A stretch of 7,697 nt of DNA from Nitrospirota bacterium (GCA_023248505.1 JAHFEM010000071.1:1-7697); one strand, 5' to 3'; positions 1 through 6,363 are shown, numbered from the stretch's first letter. Numbers and translations are program-made. The notes: generated from the sequence alone by a model not told the origin.

Positions 1-137
1 TAACCTTCTTTTAGCATTTGGTCCTCTTTTACTCTACATTCTAAAATCTTATTAAAGAGAAGCTCATAACGATTAATGAGCGGGACATCCCCATATCCTT
101 TTACTTCCACATCTGCGATGAGTATTTCGGCAGCCAA
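1..137 (-). CDS. Possible partial or decayed small gene running off the left edge
   Basis: A minus-strand frame stays open from a TTG codon at 137 to the window edge (45 codons plus two bases). Its translation looks protein-like, for example ADVEVKGYGDVPLINRYELL. I do not recognise a family. The region is AT-rich, unlike the rest of the window. A strong Shine-Dalgarno-like AGGAGG lies at 176-171, but no ATG, GTG or TTG follows at a normal distance in any frame; the frame itself opens after a TAG further upstream. A second frame upstream also reads plausibly (YPFRERVAPYKEEDPITKK) and would join this one after a frameshift. That fits a gene that has lost its start and perhaps suffered an indel. 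It could equally be chance open frame. Confidence 0.3.
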   Translation of the reverse strand, partial: MAAEILIADVEVKGYGDVPLINRYELLFNKILECRVKEDQMLKEG

Positions 138-170
138 CTCTGTAGGGGCTTTTCTTTGTGATAGGATCTT

Positions 171-176
171 CCTCCT
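171..176 (-). promoter_or_regulatory. Orphan AGGAGG Shine-Dalgarno-like motif
   Basis: The reverse strand reads AGGAGG here. At a spacing of 8 nt there is an ATC rather than an ATG, and it lies in a different frame from the open frame at 137-1. This supports a lost or mutated start codon, but a six-base motif can occur by chance. Confidence 0.25.
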
Positions 177-194
177 TATACGGCGCTACTCTCT

Positions 195-247
195 CTCTAA
201 ATGGATAGAGCAGGACACCTCATGATTGCCCGCCCGAATCCGGGATG
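195..247 (+). other. tRNA-like remnant (D-arm, CTCAT and T-loop-like motifs)
   Basis: A D-arm-like hairpin, CTCT-AAATGGAT-AGAG (195-210), is followed by CTCAT (219-223), as around a CAU anticodon. CGAATCC then follows at 235-241, in the context CCCG(229-232)...CGGG(241-244), like a T-arm. The order matches a tRNA, but the spacing from D-arm to T-loop is about 7 nt too short, the anticodon stem is poorly paired and no acceptor stem can be formed. It is therefore not a functional tRNA. At best it is a degenerate fragment, and chance resemblance is possible. Confidence 0.25.
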
Positions 248-264
248 GTTACTGAAGGGGGAAA

Positions 265-918
265 CTAATCGTGTAGGACGACATTAAGAAGGGAGCTGTG
301 GATGCGCAATTCGCCGTTGTATTCGATCAGGCCGAGCTTTTTAAACTTGTTCAGAAAGAAGCTGACCCTGGACCGCGTGGTGCCGACCATCTCCGCGAGC
401 GTTTCCTGGCTCATCTTCGGAATGACGAGTTCCGTTTTGCCTTCTTTTCCAAAGTGGGCCAAGAGGAGAAGCACCCGAGCCAGTCGTTTCTCGCTCGAGT
501 TAAAAAGTTGATCGACCAGATCTTCTTCGATTCGAATGTTGCGGGAAAGCAAGTAGGACATGAACAGCTCCGAGAAGCTCGGCTCTTCATGGATGACGCG
601 GATCATGGCGGCTTTTTCGATCCGGACAATCGTGGAATCTTCCATCGAGATCGCGGTCGCCATGCGAACCAGCTGTCCGGCAAGACAACCTTCGCCGAAA
701 AAGTCGGCGCGCCCCAGAATCGCAACGACCGCTTCTTTTCCTTTCGGGGAAACCACGGTGAGCTTGACCTTGCCGGTCTGGATATAGAAGACGGCATCCG
801 CCGCGTCCCCTTGCGAGAAGAGACTTTTTTTCTTTTGGGATTTAAGAATCGTTTTTCCGCTGCCGACGAGGGTGAGGAACGTCTTCGCATTGAAGGGAAG
901 GGGCCGTTTGCGTATCAT
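265..918 (-). CDS. Crp/Fnr-family transcriptional regulator
   Basis: The 217-residue product has the usual length and layout of a Crp/Fnr regulator. An N-terminal cyclic-nucleotide-binding-type beta-barrel spans about residues 15-110, with FFGEGCLAG (73-81) and R85 where the phosphate-binding cassette sits. A long dimerisation helix spans about 112-140. A C-terminal winged helix-turn-helix spans about 165-205, with MSQETLAEMVGTTRSRVSFF and then NKFKKLGLI. There is only one cysteine (C78), so an Fnr-type iron-sulfur cluster is unlikely. The cassette differs from true cAMP-binding Crp, so the ligand is unknown. I chose ATG at 918 because AGAGG lies 9 nt upstream and family similarity starts there. 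A longer frame from 1041 adds 41 residues that look non-coding. The gene is divergent from the small cysteine protein at 1120. Confidence 0.92.
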   Translation of the reverse strand: MIRKRPLPFNAKTFLTLVGSGKTILKSQKKKSLFSQGDAADAVFYIQTGKVKLTVVSPKGKEAVVAILGRADFFGEGCLAGQLVRMATAISMEDSTIVRIEKAAMIRVIHEEPSFSELFMSYLLSRNIRIEEDLVDQLFNSSEKRLARVLLLLAHFGKEGKTELVIPKMSQETLAEMVGTTRSRVSFFLNKFKKLGLIEYNGELRIHSSLLNVVLHD

Positions 919-930
919 AAGGTTGCACCT

Positions 931-959
931 CTTATAGAATGAGTGCGATCTTTTGTCAA
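931..959 (-). promoter_or_regulatory. Sigma70-type promoter of the Crp/Fnr-family gene
   Basis: The minus strand reads TTGACA (959-954), a 17-nt spacer, then TATAAG (936-931). That is a consensus -35 and a five-of-six -10. The expected start of transcription is near 924, only about 6 nt before the ATG at 918. The AGAGG ribosome-binding sequence (932-928) would overlap the -10 and be left out of this transcript, which implies near-leaderless translation unless another promoter lies upstream. Confidence 0.6.
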
Positions 960-1025
960 GGCATCCTCCCCTCTCCCGCCGGTGTTGAACCCTTCCATTT
1001 AAGCTATTGCCCTTCTCCCGCATTG

Positions 1026-1037
1026 CGAGTAGACTCG
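1026..1037. repeat. Short inverted repeat, possible operator
   Basis: CGAGT-AG-ACTCG is a perfect 5-bp inverted repeat in the gap between the divergent regulator (265-918) and the small gene at 1120. It does not match the Crp or Fnr consensus half-sites. Its position allows a role in regulating either gene, but that is inference. Confidence 0.2.
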
Positions 1038-1119
1038 ACACAGGTCCAAATTAACAAAATCGAGATGTCATCGTCCTCTTGATTGCTCCAGATCGTCAAA
1101 CCTTTGAGAGGATGTGAAT

Positions 1120-1290
1120 ATGATTATTGTGACCCATAAAGTCTGCAGTGGACCGGCCCTCGAAACCAATTCCCTCGAATCTGAAACCTGCACCATCATG
1201 GCCGACAATTTCCCCTTCACCTGCTTCACCTGCCTGGACGATATCCTCGATCAAAATGAGCTGAGGATTTCTGAAGAGGTTCGAATGTAA
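1120..1290 (+). CDS. Small four-cysteine protein, possible metal-binding, unknown function
   Basis: This 56-residue frame begins at ATG 1120 with GAGAGG 8-9 nt upstream and ends in TAA. Codon choice is biased to C or G in third positions in most of the frame (TTC CCC TTC ACC TGC TTC ACC TGC), as in the neighbouring real genes. Cysteines sit at residues 9, 24, 35 and 38, the last two as a CFTC (CxxC) pair followed by an acidic stretch, LDDILDQNE. Four cysteines with one CxxC would suit a small zinc-ribbon-like fold or redox role, but C9 and C24 are widely spaced, so this is speculative. There is no signal peptide or membrane segment. I do not recognise a named family. It is divergent from the Crp/Fnr-type gene and could share its control region. 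An antisense frame over the same bases is probably a shadow. Confidence 0.6.
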   Translation: MIIVTHKVCSGPALETNSLESETCTIMADNFPFTCFTCLDDILDQNELRISEEVRM

Positions 1291-1303
1291 GTCGAGCGCA
1301 AAT

Positions 1304-1325
1304 TCTAGGGTACACACCCCCTAGA
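1304..1325 (+). repeat. Hairpin downstream of the small cysteine gene
   Basis: TCTAGGG (1304-1310), an 8-nt loop and CCCTAGA (1319-1325) form a perfect 7-bp stem 13 nt after the stop codon at 1290. No run of T follows, so it is not a standard intrinsic terminator. It may still stabilise or end the short transcript. Confidence 0.35.
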
Positions 1326-1532
1326 TCGGTTGATCGCGTTGTCGGAGCGACGCCTTCTCCTTCCGGCGCCTTCTTGCCAAGCCGTTGGCCGAGCTTCGCG
1401 ACGCTCTTTTCCTCCCCGTTCGTCCGCTTCAGGCGACCTTTATCGGTCTTTCTCTTCTAGAATTAGAATCAGCGCGAATGAGCACAATTGGATGACGGCT
1501 CCGGCGCCGGATTTCCTAAGCCTTGAAAAGTT
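1326..1532. other. Intergenic stretch without a convincing gene
   Basis: I see no supported gene here. Open frames exist on both strands, but they lack a start codon with a ribosome-binding site or run into the tRNA. The only structure I notice is a perfect 12-base palindrome, TCCGGCGCCGGA, at 1500-1511, about 20 nt downstream of the tRNA 3' end. It has no T-run, so I do not call it a terminator. Confidence 0.5.
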
Positions 1533-1609
1533 TGGTGCCCCCGGGGTGATTTGAACACCCGGCAAACGGTTTAGGAAACCGCTGCTCTATCCACCTGAGC
1601 TACGGGGGC
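1533..1609 (-). tRNA. tRNA-Arg (anticodon CCU)
   Basis: The minus strand folds into a complete cloverleaf. The acceptor stem is GCCCCCG/CGGGGGC, the D-arm GCTC...GAGC, and the anticodon stem GCGGT/ACCGT (one G-U pair) with loop TTCCTAA. This puts CCT in the anticodon position, which decodes AGG. The variable loop is TTGCC, and the T-arm is GGGTG-TTCAAAT-CACCC. The discriminator base is A (1536) and the CCA end is encoded (1535-1533). All stems pair, so the gene is expected to be functional. tRNA genes are common integration sites, but no integrase or phage gene lies beside it. Confidence 0.97.
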
Positions 1610-1668
1610 ATTTGAAGAGGAGGGTGCGCCCGATGAGATAAAAATGCGGACGCAGCGACAGTGGGCAG

Positions 1669-1697
1669 ATTGTGCCACAGTTGCGCCGGCGAATCAA
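1669..1697 (-). promoter_or_regulatory. Candidate promoter of tRNA-Arg
   Basis: The minus strand reads TTGATT (1697-1692), a 17-nt spacer and CACAAT (1674-1669). Each hexamer matches the sigma70 consensus at four of six positions. The predicted start near 1662 would give a 5' leader of about 53 nt before the mature tRNA. Position and spacing fit, but the match is moderate. Confidence 0.35.
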
Positions 1698-1712
1698 GGG
1701 CGCAGACCGATT

Positions 1713-2474
1713 TTAAGAGGAGGCGATCGCTTCCGGTTTTTCGGAGGAGGACGCCTTCTTTCGCTTCACCGCCAGGAGCAGCCCCAGAAAAAGATTGAAT
1801 CCGGCCAGGATCGCCAACGGCCAATCGAGGGGGGAAGATCGCGAGGCGATCAAGGCAATCATCAGAAGGACCGCCGCGCTCCCGATGAAAAGTTTTAGGT
1901 TCACCCGAGGATAGATAAAGGTCAAGAGGCCGAGGAGAACGGTGGAGGTGGGATTCAAGAGAGCGCCGAACGGCGACGCCCAGAGACCGGTGACGCCGAG
2001 GAAGACGAATTCGCCCGGCTGCTCCGCCGGCCGGAACGGGTAAACGAATCCCCAAAGGATGGCGGGGAGGACCAGGTAGCTCCACCACCGGACCTTTCGA
2101 AAATCAAAATCATTCCGAGGGGCTTTCGCCTCCGAAAACCAGAAAACGATCAGAAGGCTCGTCAGCATGAAATGCAGACCGGAGAGGCCGAAGCTCATTC
2201 CGGGAATCCAGAACGGGATGCCCCCCTCGACAATCCGGGCGAAGGAGGGCGGGCCCTGCTTCCCGAGTTGCACCCAGAGCCAACCGAACGGAAAGAAGAG
2301 GAACACCACATAGTGGAGGGTGACGAACCACTCGAAGGGGGAGCGAAACTGGTTTCCAAATAAAGCGAGGCGATTGACGAAAATGACATAGGCGAGATGG
2401 AAGATCGGAATGATCGGCTGCATCATTTCGAGATACTCGCCGAGTCCCCTTGCCACATACGAATCGAGGAACAT
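1713..2474 (-). CDS. Polytopic membrane protein of unknown function
   Basis: The 253-residue product is strongly hydrophobic, with seven or eight likely membrane spans: about residues 18-40, 50-70, 86-113, 131-147, 156-172, 176-189, 194-211 and 216-236. The short C-terminal tail is polar and begins with KRKK (237-240), suggesting a cytoplasmic end. The loops are rich in W, F and P. I see no catalytic or transporter motif and do not recognise a family. The start at 2474 has only a weak ribosome-binding sequence (GGTGGAG, very close to the ATG); Met17 or Met18, just before the first span, are alternatives. It lies 58 nt after the DJ-1-type gene on the same strand and may be the last gene of that operon. 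A role linked to redox or stress would be guesswork. Confidence 0.8.
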   Translation of the reverse strand: MFLDSYVARGLGEYLEMMQPIIPIFHLAYVIFVNRLALFGNQFRSPFEWFVTLHYVVFLFFPFGWLWVQLGKQGPPSFARIVEGGIPFWIPGMSFGLSGLHFMLTSLLIVFWFSEAKAPRNDFDFRKVRWWSYLVLPAILWGFVYPFRPAEQPGEFVFLGVTGLWASPFGALLNPTSTVLLGLLTFIYPRVNLKLFIGSAAVLLMIALIASRSSPLDWPLAILAGFNLFLGLLLAVKRKKASSSEKPEAIASS

Positions 2475-2532
2475 ACTCCACCCGTCCTGTCGGGGCGAAT
2501 CTCAAACCGGCCCCTGCAAATCGTTGCAAACC

Positions 2533-3081
2533 CTACAGCCGCGCCATCACCCCTCGATTGACCTCTTTTGTCTTCTCTTCCCCGACGAGCAATCGGACCA
2601 ATTCGAAGGCAAATTCCATCGCCGTGCCGGGAGCGCGGCTGGTGACCCATCTTCCATCGACGACCACCCGCGCCTCGGAGTAATTCGCCCCCGCCATCCG
2701 CTCCCGGACCGAGGGATGGCTGGTGGCCTTTTTCCCATCGAGGAAACCGGCCGAGGCCAGGATCGAGGGGGCGGCGCAGATCGCGGCGATGCACCGCTCC
2801 TTCGCCATCGCCTCTTCCAAGATTCGCCGGACCCGCTCATCTTTGGCGAGATGATCGGCGCCGGGCTGACCTCCGGGGAGAACGACCATGTCATAGTCGC
2901 CGCCCGCGACCTTCTCGACGGAAAGATCCGCGAGGAGGTTCACCCGCCGCGATCCTTCGATCGGTCCTTCGACCGTTCCGGCGACCGTCACCTCGACGCC
3001 GGCCCGTCTTAAAATATCGATGACCGTGACCGCTTCGATCTCTTCAAACCCCGGCGCCAAAAGAATCAATACGCGTTTCAT
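2533..3081 (-). CDS. yajL: DJ-1/PfpI-superfamily protein, YajL-like
   Basis: The 182-residue product has the full length and features of the DJ-1/ThiJ/YajL branch. The N-terminal beta strand reads MKRVLILLAPGFEEIEAV, with E16 where the conserved active-site glutamate lies. The motif YDMVVLPGG is at 63-71. The nucleophile elbow AICAAP has the reactive cysteine at C102, H122 is in ATSHPS, and the PGTAMEFAFELVRLLVG helix is near the C-terminus. Family members are reported to protect proteins from oxidative and carbonyl damage, acting as chaperone, deglycase or glyoxalase-like enzymes; which activity applies here cannot be read from sequence. Start choice: ATG 3081 begins at the first conserved residue, and the longer frame to 3228 adds a non-homologous N-terminus. 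The ATG overlaps the stop of the upstream DUF1284-type gene as ATGA, so translational coupling is likely. Confidence 0.92.
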   Translation of the reverse strand: MKRVLILLAPGFEEIEAVTVIDILRRAGVEVTVAGTVEGPIEGSRRVNLLADLSVEKVAGGDYDMVVLPGGQPGADHLAKDERVRRILEEAMAKERCIAAICAAPSILASAGFLDGKKATSHPSVRERMAGANYSEARVVVDGRWVTSRAPGTAMEFAFELVRLLVGEEKTKEVNRGVMARL

Positions 3082-3536
3082 GAGGCCCTCGTTGAGCGTG
3101 GAAGCACCGGGAGCGCTTCGATCCCTTCCCGGCAATATCCGAGCGGCCGCCAGGGGCAGGCCCCGCAGATCGCATCCAGATCGCGCCCTTCGATCCGGGC
3201 GGCGATCCGGCGCAGGATCTCCCCCCACGCGAGAATCTCCCCCTCCGCAATGCCCAGCCGCGCCATCACCTCCCGGTCCTGCCGCCGCATCGGTTCTTCA
3301 AAACCGGGCCCTTTCAGATGGCAGCCGTCCGACTGAAGATGGGGACAGGCGCGGCAGATCAGATCGGGCTGGGCAATAATCCGGACGGGGGTCGTCGGCT
3401 CCGTCGAGAGACGGCGGTGGATCTCCCCCATGTTCTCGACGAAGGCGGGGCTGTACCCTTCCCCTCGAAAACCTTGCAGGCAGAGGAGGGTATGACCGCG
3501 GAGGATCAATGGATTGTCTGGGTGGCCGGTCGGCAT
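3078..3536 (-). CDS. DUF1284-type cysteine-rich protein
   Basis: The 152-residue product resembles the DUF1284 family, from memory of its signatures. An N-terminal RGHTLLCLQGFRGEGYSPAF (13-32) is followed by a CxxCPH motif (C61, C64), C72, and a C-terminal CGACPW motif (C124, C127) with C135. Together with C19 this gives seven cysteines, placed as expected for a metal or iron-sulfur site; the cofactor and function are not established. It is cytosolic, with no signal peptide or membrane span. The ATG at 3536 lacks a clear ribosome-binding sequence, and an in-frame TAG four codons earlier rules out a longer form. A TTG at codon 10, just before the conserved part, is a possible alternative start. 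Its stop overlaps the DJ-1-type start by four bases, so the two probably act in one pathway or stress response. Confidence 0.82.
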   Translation of the reverse strand: MPTGHPDNPLILRGHTLLCLQGFRGEGYSPAFVENMGEIHRRLSTEPTTPVRIIAQPDLICRACPHLQSDGCHLKGPGFEEPMRRQDREVMARLGIAEGEILAWGEILRRIAARIEGRDLDAICGACPWRPLGYCREGIEALPVLPRSTRAS

Positions 3537-3579
3537 GAAAAAATTCTAGTCTCAGGAATCGGATTTGTCAAAATGAATT

Positions 3580-3660
3580 ATAGGGCGACCCCTTGTGATC
3601 GCCCTTGTTTGGAACGGGGCGAATACACGGTGGAACAGCGCAGGCAAGATTCGCCCCTAT
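3580..3660. repeat. Compound intergenic palindromic repeat (REP/MITE-like)
   Basis: Two hairpins lie side by side. AGGGCGA (3582-3588) pairs with TCGCCCT (3599-3605) across a 10-nt loop. GGGGCGAAT (3616-3624) pairs with ATTCGCCCC (3649-3657) across 24 nt. The ends of the whole unit are near-inverted copies, ATAGGGCGA at the left and TCGCCCCTAT at the right. It sits between the DUF1284-type gene and the end of the ftsH operon. Such GGGCGA/TCGCCC palindromes look like dispersed intergenic repeats; spread elsewhere in the genome is not visible here. It could also act as a transcription barrier after the gene at 3671. Confidence 0.55.
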
Positions 3661-3670
3661 CGGAACGATG

Positions 3671-4084
3671 TCAATAGTACAAAAACTCGGCATAGAGATG
3701 CTGAATCCCCGCAAGGTATCGCTTGTGGTCGTGCAGATGAGAAAAGAGAAGCGAGCGGAGCCATCCCTCCTCGGCCCGCTTCATGGCCTCCTGATAGCGG
3801 TAGTAGAGCCGCTCCTCCCGTTGATAGAAAAAGTCGAGAAGCGCGTGCGTCTCCTGCGACGCGGGAACGGCGGGGGCGGGGGCGGCCGTCCGATCCGGCG
3901 CCGCCCCCCTCTTCTCGATCGCCTGCTCCAGCGCCTCGATGTGCTTCCATCCCTCTCCGACCCACCCCTGGATCTTCTCGCGCAAGAGCGCGGGGTGGAG
4001 CGCGGGAAGATAGGTCGTATACGCTTGGTGCAGCATCCGCTCCTCCGCCAGAAGCGTTTGGAGAATCGCTTTCATCTCGCTCAT
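3671..4084 (-). CDS. Predicted four-helix, ferritin-like protein with internal duplication
   Basis: The 137-residue product is predicted almost entirely alpha-helical, as two helical hairpins joined by an Ala/Pro-rich linker (about 61-77). Helix 1 holds E14, E15 and H19. Helix 2 holds E44, H48 and E50. Helix 3 holds E90 and E91. Helix 4 holds H116, H118, D119 and H120. Both halves start with LL...EER followed by tyrosines, suggesting an internal repeat. Glu/His on four helices resembles ferritin-like or rubrerythrin-like diiron proteins, but I cannot match a canonical spacing and do not assign a family; a plain structural or adaptor helical bundle is equally possible. GGGGAGG lies 5 nt before the ATG. 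The gene begins 15 nt after the ftsH stop, so it is almost certainly co-transcribed with ftsH. Confidence 0.75.
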   Translation of the reverse strand: MSEMKAILQTLLAEERMLHQAYTTYLPALHPALLREKIQGWVGEGWKHIEALEQAIEKRGAAPDRTAAPAPAVPASQETHALLDFFYQREERLYYRYQEAMKRAEEGWLRSLLFSHLHDHKRYLAGIQHLYAEFLYY

Positions 4085-4099
4085 GGCGCCCTCCCCGCC

Positions 4100-5980
4100 C
4101 TATTCGCCGACGGCCCGTCTCGGCTCTTCCGGAAAAGAGAGATCGACCGGCCGGGGCGCCTCCGTCTTCTTCGGCGGGCGGTCCCCGTGAACAATCTTCC
4201 GAAGGGCTTCCCCCTCGACCACCTCTTTTTCAAGAAGGAGCTTCGCGAGCGTCTTCAGCTGATCGCGGTGGCCCTCCAGCAGCTCGTGAACGCGGGCGTA
4301 GGTCTTGTCGATGATCTCTTTGACCTCTTCGTCGATGGACCTTGCCAGCTCTTCGCTGTAATCCTTGTCCCCGGGCAGAAATCCATCCCCCGGCAGCATT
4401 CGGCGAGGCCGATCGAAGGAAACCAATCCCAGCTTCTCGCTCATCCCAAACTCCCGGACCATGCTCCGAGCGATGTCGGTGGCCCGCGTCAGATCATTCT
4501 GCGCGCCGGTGGAGATCTCGTCGAAGATGATCTCCTCGGCCACGCGCCCCCCCAGCAAGACGGCCAGACGATCGAGCAGCTCGCTGCGGGTCATCAGATA
4601 GCGGTCTTCCGTCGGGAGCTGAAGGGTGTAGCCGAGCGCCGCGATGCCGCGGGGGATGATCGAGATGCGATGCACCGGGTCGGCATTCGGCACCAGCTCC
4701 GCCACCAGGGCATGCCCCGATTCGTGGTACGCGACATATTCCTTCTCTTTCTTGCTCATCACCCGCTTCTTCTTCTCAAGACCGGTCGTCACCCGGTTGA
4801 TCGCCTCTTCGAAATCGTCCATTTCAACCTGGTCTTTATTGTTCCGCGCCGCCAGGAGCGCCGCCTCATTCACGAGGTTGGCCAGGTCGGCCCCCACAAA
4901 TCCCGGCGTCCGCGTGGCGAGCAATTTGATATCGACCTTCAGGTCGAGCTTCACGTTGCGGGTGTGGACCCTCAGGATCTCCTCCCGTTCGCGGACATCG
5001 GGACGATCGACCAGCACATGGCGATCGAAGCGCCCGGGCCGGAGCAGCGCAGGGTCGAGGATTTCAGGACGGTTGGTGGCCGCCATGATGATCACCCCTT
5101 TTCTCGGATCGAATCCGTCCATCTCGACCAGGAGTTGATTGAGGGTTTGATCCTGCTCCGCATGCCCTCCCCCCAGCATGCCGGCGCCGCGCGCCCGACC
5201 CAAAGCATCGAGCTCGTCGATGAAGATGATGGAAGGCGCCTTCTCGGTCGCCTGCGCGAAGAGATCCCGGACCCGCGCGGCGCCGACCCCGACGAACATC
5301 TCGACGAATTCGGAACCGCTCATGGAAAAGAACGGGACCTTCGCCTCCCCGGCGACCGCCCTGGCCAAGAGGGTCTTGCCGGTGCCGGGAGGGCCGACCA
5401 GCAGCACCCCCTTCGGAATCCGTCCTCCCAGGCGCTGGAACTTCTTCGGCTGGCGGAGAAACTCGACCACCTCCATCAACTCCTCTTTCGACTCATCCGC
5501 CCCCGCCACATCATTGAAACTGACCTGGATATCTTTCTCCGCAAAGACCTTGGCGCGGGCCCGGCCGAAGGTCATAAATCCTTGTCCCCCTCCTCCCGCC
5601 ATCCTCCTTGCGAAGAAGCTCCAGATAAGCAGGATGACCGCCGCCGGCAGCACCCAGAACAGAACGAGGTCTCTCAACCAATTGCTCTGGACCTCTCCCG
5701 TCACCTTGATGTTTCGATCTTCCAGTTCGGAGATAAGACTCGGGTCCTCCACGCGGACCGCACTGAAAGGTTCCTCCTTCCCTGCAGATTCGACCTTCAC
5801 CCCCTCGATCGTGTCCCTGGAAATCACGACCTCCTTGATCTTTCCCTCCCGGAGCAGACGCTTAAAATCGCTGTAGGATGTCTGCCGGGTCTGGGGAGTG
5901 AAGAAAAAGAAAGGGAGAACGGTGATGATAAAGAGGATAATAAAGAGAGTCCAACCAGGAAATTCCTTTTTCTGCGGCAT
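4100..5980 (-). CDS. ftsH: ATP-dependent zinc metalloprotease FtsH
   Basis: The 626-residue product has the full FtsH layout and length. The first membrane span is at 9-27, the periplasmic FtsH-extracellular domain at about 32-100 and the second span at about 103-124, followed by a glycine-rich linker. The AAA+ domain has Walker A GPPGTGKT (196-203), pore loop MFVGVG (228-233), Walker B IIFIDE (251-256) and arginine fingers in RPGRFDR (R317, R320). The M41 peptidase domain has zinc site HESGH (419-423) and third ligand D496 in [13 protein letters not shown]. All key residues are present, so it should be active in extracting and degrading membrane proteins and unstable regulators. The C-terminal tail after about 600 is proline- and charge-rich. 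AGGAGG (5993-5988) lies 7 nt before the ATG. It is the first gene of its operon; the small helical protein follows 15 nt later. Confidence 0.98.
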   Translation of the reverse strand: MPQKKEFPGWTLFIILFIITVLPFFFFTPQTRQTSYSDFKRLLREGKIKEVVISRDTIEGVKVESAGKEEPFSAVRVEDPSLISELEDRNIKVTGEVQSNWLRDLVLFWVLPAAVILLIWSFFARRMAGGGGQGFMTFGRARAKVFAEKDIQVSFNDVAGADESKEELMEVVEFLRQPKKFQRLGGRIPKGVLLVGPPGTGKTLLARAVAGEAKVPFFSMSGSEFVEMFVGVGAARVRDLFAQATEKAPSIIFIDELDALGRARGAGMLGGGHAEQDQTLNQLLVEMDGFDPRKGVIIMAATNRPEILDPALLRPGRFDRHVLVDRPDVREREEILRVHTRNVKLDLKVDIKLLATRTPGFVGADLANLVNEAALLAARNNKDQVEMDDFEEAINRVTTGLEKKKRVMSKKEKEYVAYHESGHALVAELVPNADPVHRISIIPRGIAALGYTLQLPTEDRYLMTRSELLDRLAVLLGGRVAEEIIFDEISTGAQNDLTRATDIARSMVREFGMSEKLGLVSFDRPRRMLPGDGFLPGDKDYSEELARSIDEEVKEIIDKTYARVHELLEGHRDQLKTLAKLLLEKEVVEGEALRKIVHGDRPPKKTEAPRPVDLSFPEEPRRAVGE

Positions 5981-6008
5981 GAGCGGGCCTCCTGTTCAGA
6001 GGACGATA

Positions 6009-6024
6009 GGGCGAGAATGCCCCT
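6009..6024 (-). repeat. Small hairpin in the ftsH leader
   Basis: GGGC (6009-6012) and GCCC (6019-6022) can pair across GAGAAT inside the predicted 5' leader of ftsH. The flank ATAGGGCGA (6006-6014) is identical to the left end of the compound repeat at 3580, and GCCCCT matches its right end, so this may be a shortened relative of it. The stem is short and its effect on expression is unknown. Confidence 0.3.
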
Positions 6025-6039
6025 CTTTTAGAATAATTG

Positions 6040-6048
6040 ATTATAGCA
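6040..6048 (-). promoter_or_regulatory. Extended -10 promoter of the ftsH operon
   Basis: The minus strand reads TGCTATAAT (6048-6040), a perfect TATAAT with the TGn extension. There is no good -35 at 16-18 nt (TGAATT is the nearest), which is usual for extended -10 promoters. Transcription should start near 6033, leaving a leader of about 52 nt before the ftsH ATG. No heat-shock sigma consensus was seen. Confidence 0.6.
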
Positions 6049-6049
6049 T

Positions 6050-6363
6050 AGATGTTCCAGGCAATTCAGCGGACGCCGCCGCAAGATCGGTCTCCGAATA
6101 TCACTGTTCCCTTTTTTCCCACACCTCTTCCCCTCCTCGCCCTCTCCCATCTGGGATCCCATCCTTTTTAGAATCCTTTCGATCTATTCGAATGCTCTCT
6201 GTGCAAAATATACATAGTGTCTGCCGATTCATCGCGTGGAATATCCCCTTTAGATCCCTTTTTCTTGCGTATTAAGACAAGAGAGATCGCTCTGCCTTGG
6301 TCTATGAATTGCACTCAACCTCCTCATTGGGAAAAGGAATTCGAACAATGGAACAGGGATACC
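6050..6363. other. Divergent intergenic region between ftsH and the basic-protein operon
   Basis: I find no convincing gene here; overlapping open frames look like chance readings. It should hold the promoter of the plus-strand operon, but only weak candidates appear, such as TTCGAA (6187-6192), 16 nt, TATACA (6209-6214). A 10-base palindrome TGGGATCCCA lies near 6152-6161. The long leader that would follow from a start near 6220 has no riboswitch that I recognise. Confidence 0.4.

Noticed and set aside
919..1041. N-terminal extension of the Crp/Fnr-family protein to ATG 1041
   Set aside because: The added 41 residues do not resemble the family and cover the promoter. ATG 918 has a Shine-Dalgarno sequence at the correct distance.
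1096..1317. Minus-strand 73-residue open frame
   Set aside because: It is antisense to the small cysteine gene, which has a better ribosome-binding site and codon bias. I saw no ribosome-binding site for the minus frame.
1326..1490. Minus-strand frame reading protein-like (Lys/Gly-rich)
   Set aside because: It has no ATG, GTG or TTG with a ribosome-binding site and overlaps the small cysteine gene in antisense. I cannot support it as a gene.
1330..1554. Plus-strand 74-residue open frame between the hairpin and the tRNA
   Set aside because: It runs into the tRNA gene, is rich in R and S as expected from shifted GC-rich sequence, and has no clear ribosome-binding site.
1533..1609. tRNA-Arg(CCU) as the attachment site of an integrated element in this window
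   Set aside because: No integrase, phage gene or second copy of the tRNA 3' end was seen nearby.
2515..2530. Direct repeat TGCAAA-tcgt-TGCAAA upstream of the membrane protein
   Set aside because: It is short, has only two copies and matches no operator I know. It is likely chance.
3605..6031. Plus-strand 808-residue open frame
   Set aside because: It is antisense to ftsH and its neighbour. FtsH has all catalytic motifs on the minus strand, and the long antisense frame reflects codon bias.
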